64,000 bases of DNA, from the NCBI GenBank assembly GCA_964036045.1, contig OZ038390.1, forward strand, positions 34,055,319 through 34,119,318, read 5' to 3'. Made by a program: the position numbers and the translations under genes. Under the pieces are notes generated by a model. It did no database searches and had not been told where the DNA came from. It saw only the letters and a program-made list of their open reading frames with translations. Shown piece after piece: positions 51,354-62,138 of the stretch. Numbering within the stretch: position 1 is the first letter of the stretch; each line of letters starts with the position of its first letter. The DNA is from Eutreptiella sp. 'Long Island Sound 2002' (taxonomy: Eukaryota > Euglenozoa > Euglenophyceae > Eutreptiales > Eutreptiaceae).

Positions 51354-52131
51354 CGCTTCCGCTTCATAAACTTGAGCGCGGATGCCTCATTATCGCTCAG
51401 GTCCATCGGCTCCGCAGTGGGCTCTGGCCGCGTCGCCCCTCCCTTGCCCTTGCCTTAGATCTGTGCTTTCTTCGAGTTATACTCCTTGGAGCTTATGGGA
51501 ACGATCAGCGTGTTGGAGCTGGACGCCTGCAAAACCTTTCCCAGGAGCCCTGAGGTGGATGGGCCGGTCACCATCGAGGTCTTGGTGCGGATATCCCCCA
51601 GATGAAACCTACACTTATCCAGGACGAAGTCCTTCTGTCCTGTGCCCTGGGTCATCAGGACCTCCTGCAGCACGTCGGAGCGCCAATACGGTGGCACGTT
51701 AGTCAGGTATACCGACTCGCACGGGCCCCACGCCTCCGGGACTGAAGATGCCTGCGTGCTGGTCCCGATCGAGCCCGACAGCTTCTGACCTGTTTGCTCA
51801 TCTAAAAGCTCCAAGCCCATCTCAGTGTACCATTCTTCCTTTTTCGCACAAGCGTGCTCATACGCCTTTTTGGAAAGACCAACGCGAATACGCTTGGAAT
51901 GGACGATATGCACTGCCACGTCCTTACCAGAGAACAACTCCCCCAACTCCCAAAAAGCCGCCAACACGTATGAGAAGAAAAACTTCAAGTGTTTATCCCG
52001 AAAGGCTGCAGACATGCTGACCTCCAGACGGTGCGCTGATTTTTGCACCGCAGAACCAGTATACCAGGGCAGTGGCAGAATAGCAAACCTCGGGTAGCGG
52101 CCGAACTCCTCCACCAGACGGGACGCCTGCC
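51354..52131 (-). pseudogene. LINE ORF1 (gag-like), 5'-truncated and with one internal stop
   Basis: The minus-strand frame upstream of ORF2 reads ASRLVEEFGRYPRFAILPLP, KSAHRLEVSMSAAFRDKHLK, ...VLAAFWELGELFSGKDVAVH and YLTNVPPYWRSDVLQEVLM. It meets a TAA (about 51455), then continues in frame as a basic/acidic tail (PMDLSDNEASALKFMKRKR) to a TAA two bases before the ORF2 ATG. It is probably an RNA-binding ORF1 protein that packages the LINE RNA; this is inferred from position, as no RRM or CCHC is evident. Its 5' part is cut at about 52131 by a CTGTAGCTT-family repeat. Confidence 0.65.
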
Positions 52132-52440
52132 CATACCCTACTGTAGCTTGGACAAGGCCGTAGACGCCCAATTTCAAAGAAAGAAGGTTGCATGGTGAGC
52201 TGGTGCAAGAAAGGAGGATATAGTGCACAAATATCCCCAAATTCAGAGCAATGCGGGTTCAATTTGGTAAACACTCACAACAAATGTGTCCATGACTCTC
52301 TGTAAGTGGCAAGTTCGTCACCAAACCCATGTCTCATGTGGCTGCACTGCATTTGGTACCGAAGTAAATTAGGTACCAAATTAATACGGTCCCTACGCCG
52401 ACGATAGCTGGGACAAGGGCCTAGCTTTTACAGGGGGGAT
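52132..52440. repeat. CTGTAGCTT-family element
   Basis: Begins CCCTACTGTAGCTTGGACAA and ends AATTAATACGGTCCCTACGC plus CGATAGCTGGGACAAGGGC, so the same end sequence occurs at both sides in direct orientation about 250 bp apart. The interior (CACCAAACCCATGTCTCATG, GGTACCGAAGTAAATTAGGT) matches 10600-10700 and 58300-58400. It truncates LINE ORF1. Confidence 0.65.
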
Positions 52441-53639
52441 AATCCTTAACAGAGACGACAGGTGTCTGCAGGCTGAGGCTGTTTGGAAGCAAGCTGGAAT
52501 GTTGCTGTACAAATAGTGAATGGGAGATTCTGCGGTGTCATTCATGCATAATGACATGGACAAAACATGGCCGATTGGATGATTTTGTGTGCATTCAGGA
52601 CCTCATGGCGTTCCCAAGTTTATGCTTAGGAAAGCTTCATGCACAAAACAACAAACAACAGAAAGAAGTCTTGCACTGCAATGGAAGCTGTGTGCGCTCA
52701 CATGCACTTCCGCTGCGTGCCGGTCCGGACAACCCTGGCACGTTTCAGTCAAAAGCCTACGAGCCAAGGTTAAGGAAAGGGTCAGGAAAGGAGTTATGGA
52801 GCAAGTTATGCTGGTCACATAACGGTTAAAGGGCAGTTGTGGCGGAGGAGATCTTCCACATGCCACAAACTCTGACGTGCTGCAAACTTGTGCGGAAGTG
52901 AAACTAAGCCTCAGGTATGGGCATTACTTACTCTTGCAATGATGCAAGTCAATGAAGGCACCCGAGCACCGCTGTCAGTCCCCCGTCTGTCGATTGTGAC
53001 AACCCACTGCAGCAACTGTCATACTGTTGAGAATGGCAGAGGGATTCCGGAGGGTGACGACCATCTGCGATTTCTGGAGCAGCAACACCGATGCCCAAGC
53101 AACACCAGGCGTTGGTTCCGTCAATTTTGCACCCTGGACTTCGTGGTGCATTTTTCAACCGGACCTAGTGTGTGCTATGTGCGCTGTCTAATCCCTGGGA
53201 GCGTTTTCGCACAGCACGGGTACAGCGCAGGGACAGCGCGGGCACAGCGCCAATTCTTCCGTTGTTTATCCCGGGAACCCCTGAAAACCACCCCCCTGCA
53301 GAAGGATGCATGATCCATTCAAAACAGCATCGGGGGTGCGGAATTCAGGACCTTGGGACCCCTGGCAAGCATCAGACTAAAAAAAATCCCTGATGTACCA
53401 GCACTGGGGCTGTAGGGTGCAGAATTCAGGACCTTGGGATCCGTGGCTACCGGTGGTGGAAAACAGCCGACTTTTCGCACAGCGCGCACACAGCGCGAGC
53501 ACAGCGCACGGTGTGCCCCCCCTTGGTTTTGAGATGCATGAGGTTCATATTTTGTGTCAAGGAAGCTGATCGGGGCATGATGGCGCTGGTAGCGTATTGC
53601 CCCTTGGTTTTCCGAATGTACATCATGTCTTCCCGCATG
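52441..53639. other. No confident gene; local short repeats
   Basis: GGTGCGGAATTCAGGACCTT occurs at about 53336 and, with one change, at 53415. GCACAGCGCGGGCACAGCGCC-like runs of a 10-bp ACAGCGCGGG motif lie at 53210-53255 and 53478-53510. AGCAACACCAGGCGTTGGTT at 53098 recurs as AGCAACACAAGGCGCTGGTT at 53678. Frames are short and overlapping. Confidence 0.45.
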
Positions 53640-53900
53640 TACCATGCATCGTGTAACGTTTAAGCAACACCCTTGTCCAAGCAACACAAGGCGCTGGTTC
53701 CGTCCATTTCTGGTCATTTTACCGTTGCCTGGACGGTCTCAACGCGGCAGAGCCGCGACACAAATGATTCAAACCGTCCAGCAAGGCGCCGGTAGGCGCC
53801 GACACGCGTTGCTTGGAATGTCCAGAAGGGCGCGACTGGCGCCCCCTCCGATTGGGTGTCAGGTCAGGTCCCGGGCATAAGTGTTGCTTGGACAAGGGCT
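53640..53900. mobile_element. Diverged hairpin-rich element
   Basis: Contains GCGGCAGAGCCGC and GGCGCCGGTAGGCGCC about 35 bp apart, with GTCCAGCAAG before the second, paralleling CGCGGCGGAGCCGCG...TGTCCAGCGAAG...GGCGCCGGAGGCGCC in the 10.7- and 45.9-kb copies. It is flanked by CCCTTGTCCAAGCAACAC on one side and its near reverse complement GTGTTGCTTGGACAAGGGC (53881) on the other, i.e. inverted ends about 240 bp apart. Confidence 0.45.
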
Positions 53901-55289
53901 GCGGGGGGAGGGGGGGGGGTCTACAAACATCTGCCGGGCCAGAGCCCCCCCCCCCCCCGCATGAGGAATACAGGAACTCGGTGCACACCACAAAAATAAG
54001 GCGAGGATTCCGATTGCCATTCGGACCGGAAGGGGGAGGGGCATGGGGCAGTGTTGAGCTGCGGCGAGAGAGAGGCTGCGGCCGGAACAGGCGCTGCAAA
54101 GTACGTTCATCGTTCTGTGCTCCGCCGTGCCACCGCTGATCGGCGGCGTGACAGTCGGGACGGCCCTAAAGCAGGGGCCATGTGCAAGGCGGCCACGCAG
54201 CGGTCGGCAGTGGACCGGGCAGGCGGGTCCAGGTCAACGCTCCGGCGGGGGAGCGGTGAGTTGCGCATCCGAGCGGACCCGCCGCCCCCGACGAACTACG
54301 GGAGGTCCTCGAGGCGAGCCCGAGCCGCTTGGGGTGTACCAAACGCCGTCGTCCGTCCGGAGGAGTGGAGGGGCAGTGGCCGTAGCCTTGGGAACCGCTC
54401 CCCACACCCTCGCCCCGTTGTCCCCCCCCCTTCTGGACCAGAGCTGCACACAGGCCCCGCAGGCCACAGCCCAGGCCCTGAGAGGCAACGAGCACTGCGC
54501 CGGGCCCTCCAAACAACGGCGGACAGCACCCGGAGCCCGACCGACCTCCTCCGGAGGCCACTCCCCGGTCAACGTTGCGGGGGAGGGGGGGGGGGGGGGC
54601 GCTGGCAAACCGGCGCTTTGTCTGCCGCCCACGCCCTCTACTCGCCGGGCCGCATGGAGGCGCTGGTGTGGCCCAGATCGATCTGCAGCAGCTGCAGCGC
54701 CTGCATGCGGTCGCCCTTCGTGTAGGCCGCGGGGTCCTTGCCCGACTTCTTGGCGGCGGCCTCCCCAAGCGCTGCCACGATCTTCTCCTGCACGGCCGCA
54801 AACTCCTCCTGCGCACTGCCGCTGGACTGCGTGGGGGCGGCGCCCGGGGGGGCGTTCCCCTGGGGCAGAATGACCGCCAAAGGGTCTCCCTGAGCAAGTG
54901 TGAGGCGCCCCTGGACAGGCCACGGCGCACCGGGGGCTGGGGGCTGGGGAGGGGGTGGGGGCGGAATGGCAGTCCGGGATCCTCCGCCTGACCCCTCCAC
55001 CCGCTCACATCAGAGAACTTGTCCCCCGGCGGAAAATGAAATTCATCAAATGGGCCCGAAACGGGAGGTCCATTTTAAGGGCACAATTTTTTTTTGGGGC
55101 CTCTGACCCCCCGGCCCCCAGGCATAGGTCACGGTCGCCACTAAGCCGTGGCCTGCCCCTGGATCGAACGGACCGGGGGGTTCGGGGAGGGAAGCATAGA
55201 TACGCCTCGTCCACACATGGAACCCCTGAAACCACCCCCCCCCCCCCTGCCCCCCCCCTGCCCCGCCGTGCGCAACCACGGCTCAAGTC
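53901..55289. other. GC-rich region with overlapping frames
   Basis: Strongly GC-rich, with long open frames on both strands caused by composition. Only the minus-strand frame 54638-55000 has convincing protein-like sequence. Confidence 0.4.
54638..55000 (-). CDS. Small helical protein or exon, unrecognised
   Basis: The C-terminal 90 codons read LTLAQGDPLAVILPQGNAPP, then SAQEEFAAVQEKIVAALGEA, KKSGKDPAAYTKGDRMQAL and LLQIDLGHTSASMRPGE, followed by a stop. The amphipathic helix pattern and normal composition contrast with the Pro/Arg-rich shadows around it. The N-terminal Pro-rich part may be non-coding. It could be an ORF1-like piece of a retroelement, since an RNase-H-like fragment follows on the same strand at 55.4 kb. 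No family recognised. Confidence 0.35.
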   Translation of the reverse strand: MEGSGGGSRTAIPPPPPPQPPAPGAPWPVQGRLTLAQGDPLAVILPQGNAPPGAAPTQSSGSAQEEFAAVQEKIVAALGEAAAKKSGKDPAAYTKGDRMQALQLLQIDLGHTSASMRPGE

Positions 55290-55560
55290 AGTGACAAGAA
55301 CCGCCAGACGAGGACCCCAGCCTCAGGCAACGCCGCACTTACGGCCGGCCCACGGGCCGTTCCTACCGTTCGGCCCCGTCGCAGCGTTCAAGCGCATCGC
55401 TGTCCCGGGCACGCCGCACCTCACAACTGCACGTACCCGCCCGGCCGTTTCGGCCCTCGAGCCGTCCGTGAAGGCCACATCCCACCCCTTGTCCCATTTT
55501 TGGGCTGAAGGTCCTTCGCGCAGTAGCGCCCCCGACGCCATACGCCTCGGCCCAGGCCGG
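55290..55560 (-). pseudogene. RNase H-like fragment
   Basis: The minus-strand frame reads KWDKGWDVAFTDGSRAETAG, matching the first RNase H strand with its catalytic Asp (FTDGS). The equivalents of the NRGEL and DS motifs are not intact in the following sequence (frames break near 55350). It is likely a GC-rich, decayed LINE fragment. Confidence 0.35.
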
Positions 55561-55599
55561 GCCACCTGCGAGGCACTTGGTGCCGAGGCCGGGCGCTTG

Positions 55600-57605
55600 T
55601 AAAACTGCGACGGCACGTGGTCCGCCTCCCAAACGGGACGGCCGGCCCATGGCCGGCACCCTCCCTGTCTCGTGGCCCAAAGCTGAGCCGACTGGAGCAG
55701 ACCACGGGGGAGTGCCGGCCGGGGGCCCCAATACGTGCGTGTCCGACAGGGGGCCGGGCACTTCCTAAGCTCCTGCCCGCCGGTCTGGCACTCGTTCCGC
55801 CCACTGCGGACCTGGCGTCGTCCCACTCACCGCACCTCCGCCCTGCGGTCTGGTGGGGCGTACATCAGCGCTCCACATACGACTGAGGCTGGGGGGGGGG
55901 GGGGGGGGCGTTGGGGGTTCAGAGGCAGTGGGCGCCACGGGGATTGTCGAGTGCCCACTGGCGTCCGCCGGCTCATCAACTCGCCGGGCCTCCACGCCCC
56001 TTCCCCCGCCCCCACGCCCCCTCCCGCGGAGCGTCTTTGGGCACGACCTGCGTGCGGCGGGGCGCACGGGCGCGCGGTCATGCGCCCCGACACACGGGGC
56101 CTAGCGGCACATGTCATGTGCAGTGAGCCCATCGAAGTGGACAAGAGAGGCTGGGTCACAAAGGGGGGGGAGGGGGGGGAGGGCTCTGACGCGGACGCCC
56201 CCCAACGGAACGCTGGCTGACACCCCCCCCTCACCCTCCCCCGCTGCGGGTAGCGGATGCGCGTGCACGACTGTGTGCAGAACGAGCACGAAGAGAGCGT
56301 GCAAGGCAAAGGGGGAAAAGAGAAGGGCTCAGCAGTGACACATCATACGCGCCTTTCACGAAAAAAAAGTAGACGCTTAGGGCCCCCCGCCCCCTGGGGT
56401 AGACCGAGGCGCCGGGGACGGGGGGGGATGGGATGGGGTGGCCTCCAGAGCGAGAGAGCCCGGGGGGGGGGGGGTCCTCCGGGAGCAGCACAGCCAACAA
56501 CGCAAACAGAACATCCGCCCAAACGGCGGGACTCAAGCGCGGCGGGCCCTTAACTCTCCACAATGTCCGAGTGCAGGCAGATGGCGAAACAGAGAGCAAT
56601 GCCTCGGCTGCATGACCCCGACCCCGTAGACGCCCCCGCGATGGGCAGTCGTGGACAAGTTGGTGCCTCCCGTGGTCACGTCCAACGCCGCCCTGGCCAT
56701 CGGCAACTCAGCGAATGCGTACGCCCCCGAAGCGATGGAGAACCGGGGGACCCTCCGGTTTGTACGGACCTGCGTCAACGCAGCCGCATGGCCCTGTGGC
56801 ATCGGGCCCTCTTCAACAATGATCCCCTCGGTGGAGAGGAGGCCCCCAAAGGGGGGGAGGGGGGGGGATTCGCCATCAAGGCCGAGGGGGTATGCCGAGT
56901 GGCACTTCCGGGTGTCCGTACTTGTTCGCCTTCTGGGGGAGGGCCTCCCCCACTCGTGGATGGGGGGGTTGGTTGCCTGACCGTTGGGTTGGGGCTGAAG
57001 AGGGCAGGTTCCGGGAAATTGCGACGGGTGGGCGGCCCGTTGGGCTACCCAACCGCCCGGGGGGGAAGAGCGGGGGCCATGACGTCAGCTTTTGAGAGAA
57101 CCGGCACGATCCTAACCTCCTGCTATCCCGAATGCTGCCTTGACTTCGCCACTCAACAGTGGCGATCGGATGTTTCTTGGTCGGGTTGAGAGCATAGGGC
57201 CCGCCCGAAATCAGTTGGCCCACGCCCTGTTCGAAAACCCCCAAAAAAATGGCCCGCCCGCTGGGCCCCAAAGGGGGGGAGGTTGTCCGGAGACTGAGGA
57301 GACCCCACCCCAAGCCCCCGCCCGAGGCAGTGTGCGGCGCCGGGACTCCGACCGTCCCTCGCACCGAGGCGGTCGGTGAAGGGAACAACGCACGAAAACA
57401 GCGGCACTTTGCGAAAGCGGCGTTGCTGCGCTGGAGGCGCTCCTGCGTCTTGCACTATGCGGTGGCGGGAATCGCGACACGAACCTCCGTTTTCACTTCG
57501 GATCCAGCGCGCCATCATGCGTCTGCGGGGTATGCACAACGCGGTATCTCGGCATAATCCCGGAAACGCTGCCTGCAATTCTCACCCCAGAAGCATGACC
57601 CCCCG
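55600..57605. other. GC-rich region without a confident gene
   Basis: Many long frames on both strands with Pro/Gly/Arg bias. A plus-strand piece at 56651-56800 (KLVPPVVTSNAALAIGNSAN) looks somewhat coding but is unassigned. A repeat described separately occupies 57075-57190. Confidence 0.4.
57075..57190. repeat. CCATGACGTCAG repeat, copy 1
   Basis: CCATGACGTCAGCTTTTGAG, ACGATCCTAACCTC, CGAATGCTGCCTTGACTTC and TTCTTGGTCGGGTTGAG occur here. They recur in the same order at 59772-59915 with short length differences. Confidence 0.65.
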
Positions 57606-57970
57606 CCCCCCTTGTCTAAGCTACAGAAGCTACGGAAGAGGCCGCGGGTGGAACCACAATGGAAAGCGTTGGGGTTGGTTGAGATGTGCTCGGATGAGGA
57701 AGAGGCCCGGGATAGTGGCCTGTCACAGGGGGGGGGGGATCAGTGGGCGCCTCAGCCAATGGGGACAGTATGGAGAGTGCGACAGAGAGTGGAGAAGAGA
57801 GTGGGGGGTTCAGCACTGAGGTCGGTGATGGTCGGCTGCGGCGGCGGTCATCCCTCTCGTCGTCGGGCTCGTCGGGGTTTAGCACAGATGTCAGTGAGAC
57901 CAGGAAACGGCGACGGCCAGGGGTAGCAACCCGACTGGAGGGCAGGGACTGCCAAGGGCCTGACCACTGA
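57606..57970 (+). pseudogene. Solo C-terminal tail of a LINE of the 46-52 kb type
   Basis: The plus strand encodes LSKLQKLRKRPRVEPQWKAL and EMCSDEEEARDSG, resembling LSKRRRVTEWDALGLEPM of the 46-52 kb LINE. In another frame it has GGFSTEVGDGRLRRRSS and SGFSTDVSETRKRRRPG, matching the FSTDV repeats at that LINE's C-terminus. RT and RNase H are absent, so it is a severely 5'-truncated copy, with a frameshift at a G-run near 57727. Confidence 0.6.
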
Positions 57971-58119
57971 CCGGCTGGACAATATGTGTCGGCGCCTCCG
58001 GCCCCGTGTTGCTGACAATTTGTGGCGGCGCCCCCGGCCGCCGTATTGATGACATTGCACTGTGAGAGTTCCCGGAGTGATTCCGGACCATCGTCGTTCT
58101 ATGGCTGAGCTACGGAACT

Positions 58120-58465
58120 GTTCCGAACGAATACGGTCCGTACGTCCACTGTAGCTTAGACAAGGCCGTAGCTTGCGCGTGCCACATACAACTACCCACA
58201 CACACACGAGGACAAGAAAGGGGAATCTCATGCACAGATATCTCCAAAACTAGAGCTATGTGGGTTCAAGTGGGCAAACAGTCACAAAAATGTCCATGAC
58301 TTCATGCGATTGGCAAATTCACCACCAAACCCATGTCTTATGTGGCTGCACTGCATTTGTTACCGCATTGAATTAGGTCGCAAATAGTCCCAAATTAATA
58401 CAGTCCCTACACCCGCTGTAGCTTAGACAAGACCGTAGCTTAGACAAGGGGAAGGGGGGGTACAT
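58120..58465. repeat. CTGTAGCTT-family element with direct ends
   Basis: GAATACGGTCCGTACGTCCA + CTGTAGCTTAGACAAGGC at 58128 and AATTAATACAGTCCCTACAC + CTGTAGCTTAGACAAGAC at 58393 are direct repeats about 265 bp apart. A third TAGCTTAGACAAGG follows at 58438. The interior matches 52150-52380. Confidence 0.65.
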
Positions 58466-58559
58466 GACCACAACAATATCAACGTTAGGGATGTGGCGTG
58501 CATAAATAAAAAGAGGCACGGAGAGGGCGCGGTCTGTCATCCCCACCATCCGCCAACAC

Positions 58560-58766
58560 TCACTGACTCTGCACCTGCTTTTCCCGCTGCAGCTGCTGCA
58601 TCGCCCTCCGGATCTGGTCCCCATACTCCTCATACAGCTTTGCCGTCAGCACCTTCTTTTGCTCCCGCCACACCAATCGCTGTTCCTTGCCAAGATCCGC
58701 AGGCAGCTCAAGCTGGTCGGTCGCTGCCAGAAATTCTCTGGCTTCGTCATCGCTGCGAAATTCCAT
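58560..58766 (-). CDS. Small helical exon, unrecognised
   Basis: A 68-codon frame, MEFRSDDEAREFLAATDQLE, then a KEQRLVWREQKKVLTAKLYE segment and QIRRAMQQLQREKQVQSQ, ending in a stop. It is strongly charged and helical with coiled-coil character, and coding-like. The first Met may be internal to an exon. The plus-strand and other minus-strand frames here are shadows. No family recognised. Confidence 0.35.
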   Translation of the reverse strand: MEFRSDDEAREFLAATDQLELPADLGKEQRLVWREQKKVLTAKLYEEYGDQIRRAMQQLQREKQVQSQ

Positions 58767-58779
58767 TTTGGGCCACCCA

Positions 58780-60089
58780 AGCCCTGTTCAGAGAGGCCAG
58801 GCATGGACACAAAGGCAGGGAGTGATGGATCAAATTCGGAAACGATTGCATAGAAAACGATACGAGAGTATACAACAGCGAGCAATAAAGAACCGCAGAG
58901 GGCTGCCAAAGAGAAATGGATGGGCACACAAAACAAAGTCTCACCTATGCAATTTGCAATTTGGCCCTAGGCACAGAACGGTGGACCACAGAAATGCCAT
59001 CTCGTTGGAACTCAACATCATATCATCAACGAAATTACGAACCGTTTGTGAAGAATTGGGACACATGAATCATTTGGCGTCCTTGATTGTTGAACTGCAT
59101 GTCTGTGTTGTGGACTGCAAGGTATGAATTGCTACCCCCAGGTCCTTTTCAGAGGCATCAAAGCAAATGAAGCAAACCCCCCAAAAAGGAAGCAAAAGGT
59201 AGAACAACGCAAAGATCCAAAAACATTTCGCATCAGGTGGTATTGTTGCAAGGTGCACACATGCCTCGGGGGTTTTTGGACATTTACCCAGATTTTGCCC
59301 GGTGGAAGGGCCCTCACAGAAACACACTAGCAAGCCACATATACATCAAAAGTGCTTGGAAATCACAACTCCATACAGTAATCTTTTAAAAAAATTGCAC
59401 AATGTGCAAATGGTTTAGGCAGCTCCCCCTCAGTCAACCAAAAACAGCTATGCAAAAAAAAAAGAATTTCAGCGGGGAAAAAAATATCACAAAACCAATT
59501 TTTCCCCCATTTTTTGGGTTCTTTCACAAAACGTTTACGACAATAAAATTCAAAACAGCCAACACTACAATTGGTATACCGCGAGTTGTTAATATCTGTG
59601 CGGTAGTAGAAGGAGCGCTCGACCTACACACCACTTCTGGCGCAACCCAGAAAATGCCGCTTATTCTTATGCATTCCAGGAGATATGCACAAAACAGATG
59701 CGGCCCCCCCTGCAGCGTATAACGCCCTTAACCCCCCCCCAAAAACCCTGTTTTTTGAAAAGCCGCAAGGCCATGACGTCAGGTTTTGAAATAACCAGCA
59801 TGATCCTGACCTCATGCCAGACTTAATCAGTTCGACTTCAAGCGGTACCGAATGTTGCCTTGACTTCATCATGCATCCATGGCTATCCAACTTCTCTTGG
59901 TCGGGTTGAGGTCAGTTCAGACAGCTGAAGGATAGGGCACGCCCCATTGTGCCCGACCCCCTTTGTGGGGAATTTGCCGGAATTTTGGATTTTTGAGGTG
60001 TTGCGCTGGAGCACTTGCACATTTGCGCAGTTCATGCATGTCATGCATGAGCCTTGCCCTTAGGACCCCCCCCCCCAATGCCTTTGCCA
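58780..60089. other. No confident gene; contains a repeat copy
   Basis: The minus-strand frame 59070-59333 and plus-strand frame 58687-59127 overlap others and lack motifs. 59772-59915 is copy 2 of the CCATGACGTCAG repeat. A-runs and T-rich stretches occur at 59440-59560. Confidence 0.45.
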
Positions 60090-60645
60090 AATTCTATTGC
60101 CTTCCGCAGTGCACCTGGAAGAGAGGCTGACAGTCAGCTAAATAGTCAGTTAGTCAGGCAAGCAGTCAGTCATGCAGTCAGTTGGGCAAGCAGGCAGGTA
60201 GACAGGCAGACACAACCAAACGGTTTGGCTTTTTCGGTGACAGACTCAGCTACAAGCAGTGGGGCGCCCATACATGTTAATTCGGATAGTGGTTGAGCGG
60301 TAACGTGCTCGGCTGGCAGTCTGCAGGTCAGCGATTCGAATACCGCCAGTCAACTGACTGCCGGCTTCGTTCGTTTCCAATCTCTCTGAGCACAAACTTT
60401 TGACCCCCCTCCCCCCCCCCATCCCCTCAAAAAAGGGATGCCCTGTTTCAGGGGATAGAGGCCTCAAAATCAAAAAATCCATTGGGGGATCGTTCTATTG
60501 GGCAAAATAATGATTTTACAAGGGGTTGGACATCCAATATCATGCCTTGGGGTATGCTACGCGAATGACCCCCAAAAGGGGGGGGGGGGGTATACGACAT
60601 ACGTGCCTGCGCTTGATCTAACAACCTCTCTTCGAGGTGATTTCC
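60090..60645 (+). mobile_element. tRNA-like SINE composite, copy 4
   Basis: CCAAATTCTATTGCCTTCCG head, a CAGTCAGTC-rich part, and a tRNA-like core at about 60288-60352 (A box TGGTTGAGCGG, a GAGC...GCTC D-stem, B-box-like ATTCGAATACC). Then CACAAACTTTTGACCCCC, a C-tract, the tail module, and the GATCTAACAACCTCTCTTCG end at 60615. The tRNA-like core differs from those of copies 1-3. Confidence 0.7.
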
Positions 60646-61604
60646 CTCTCTTTCCCTGTGAATGTGCAGTTGTTTCACTAACCCTAACACCAACATACAC
60701 TCCACAGGACATCAATACACGCAGCCTCATTTGGCCTTGCTCGGGGCACAAAGGGCTGAGCCGTGGGGGCATGAACGGTGCACTCGCTTGCTCAATTTCA
60801 TCCAGCATGGTCATTGACTAGGTGCGGGGAGTATCCCATCACCATGAGCCATTGCTAAATGTCCCATCACAGCTTTGGTGGTTGGTTGACTTGTGTGTTT
60901 GGAGTACGTTCGCAGGGCTTTACCTGTAATACTATACAACACATTCCCAAACAAAGCATCTGGTCCACTAGTCAAAAAAGTGAGGATAGGTGTGGTTGGC
61001 CAACGAAGCCGTGGACAGCTTCCTGGCCGATGCAAAAAATGCTTCTCAGGTTGTCCGTGTTGCATGTTCCGTCAGCTTCAAGGAAGGTAGGGAACGTCAA
61101 AACAGAAAACAATTTCCTCGAAGCCTTGTTTGGTGGGGTCGTTTGGAAGGGGTCAATTTGGAGGGTTTCTTGGGCAGTATTGCAACGTGTGCAAGGGTTC
61201 CCTCTTGGGGTTATGGTTAAGAACATCGAGTGTGGCAGTCCGAATAGTTGCGCCAATTACTACACACTTCGTTGCACCTTGCACCATTTTGTATCTATAG
61301 GGAGGTCCGTGACCCCATGGGAACGTCAAAGTGTTATTTCCTCATGGCAAGTGCAATCACATGCACCCAGCCCTTGTATGCCCCATCACGGCCCCAACCT
61401 CAAAATTGGAGAAATTGCCTTGCATACAGGGTGGTCCATACCTATCCCATACTAGTACATCGAGGAAGGGCCTCGGGGCAAAGGAGCAATCCATACAATG
61501 TTACCGAACATATCCAAGGCCACATTGATTTTCCTCCTTGTAGGGACATGCCTTGCAAGCATGCAGCGGGTGGTTCAGCCAAGAATATTGTACACTATTA
61601 CCCG
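60646..61604. other. No confident gene
   Basis: The minus-strand frame 60972-61256 (CTRCNTAQETLQIDPFQTTP, then CNTDNLRSIFCIGQEAVHGF) and plus-strand frame 60859-61455 overlap. The minus frame looks slightly more protein-like, but there is no motif. Confidence 0.35.
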
Positions 61605-62110
61605 TGTGCCTACGGCATGGGGACACTTTGCACTAGCAAAAAGGTCCCCATGTATGGGCATGGGGACACTTTGCACTGGCAAAAAGGCCCCCATGTATGG
61701 GCATGGGGACACTTTGCACCGGCAAAAAGGCCCCCATGTATGGGCATGGGTACACTTTGCACTGGCAAAAAGGCCCCCATGTATGGGCATGGGTACACTT
61801 TGCACTGGCAAAATGGCCCCCATGTATGGGCATGGGGACACTTTGCACTGGCAAAAAGGCCCCCGTATATGGGCATGGGGACACTTAACACTAGCAAAAA
61901 GGCCCCCATATATGGGCATGGGGACACTTTGCACTAGCAAAATGGCCCCCATATATGCGCATGGGGACACTTAACACTAGCAAAAAGGCCCCCATATATG
62001 GGAATGGGGACACTTTCCATTGGCAAAAAGGCGCCCATATATGGGCATGGGGACACTTTGCACTGGCAAAAAGGCCCCCACATATGGGCATGGGGACACT
62101 TGCCACTTGT
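61605..62110. repeat. 43-bp minisatellite, 12 copies
   Basis: Units of ATGGGCATGGGGACACTTTG + CACTGGCAAAAAGGCCCCC + ATGT repeat with exact 43-bp spacing from about 61614 to 62099 and only a few variants (TACACT for GACACT, AACACTAGC, AAATGG). Since 43 is not a multiple of three, one 43-residue super-unit is read in all three frames on each strand, giving overlapping frames of up to 229 codons. Confidence 0.95.
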
Positions 62111-62138
62111 GTACCCTAACACGTTTGCTTTTGATACC

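Noticed and set aside
54127-55008. Several 200-280 codon frames in the GC-rich region
   Set aside because: They occur in all frames on both strands from composition alone; only the short minus-strand frame 54638-55000 has normal protein character.
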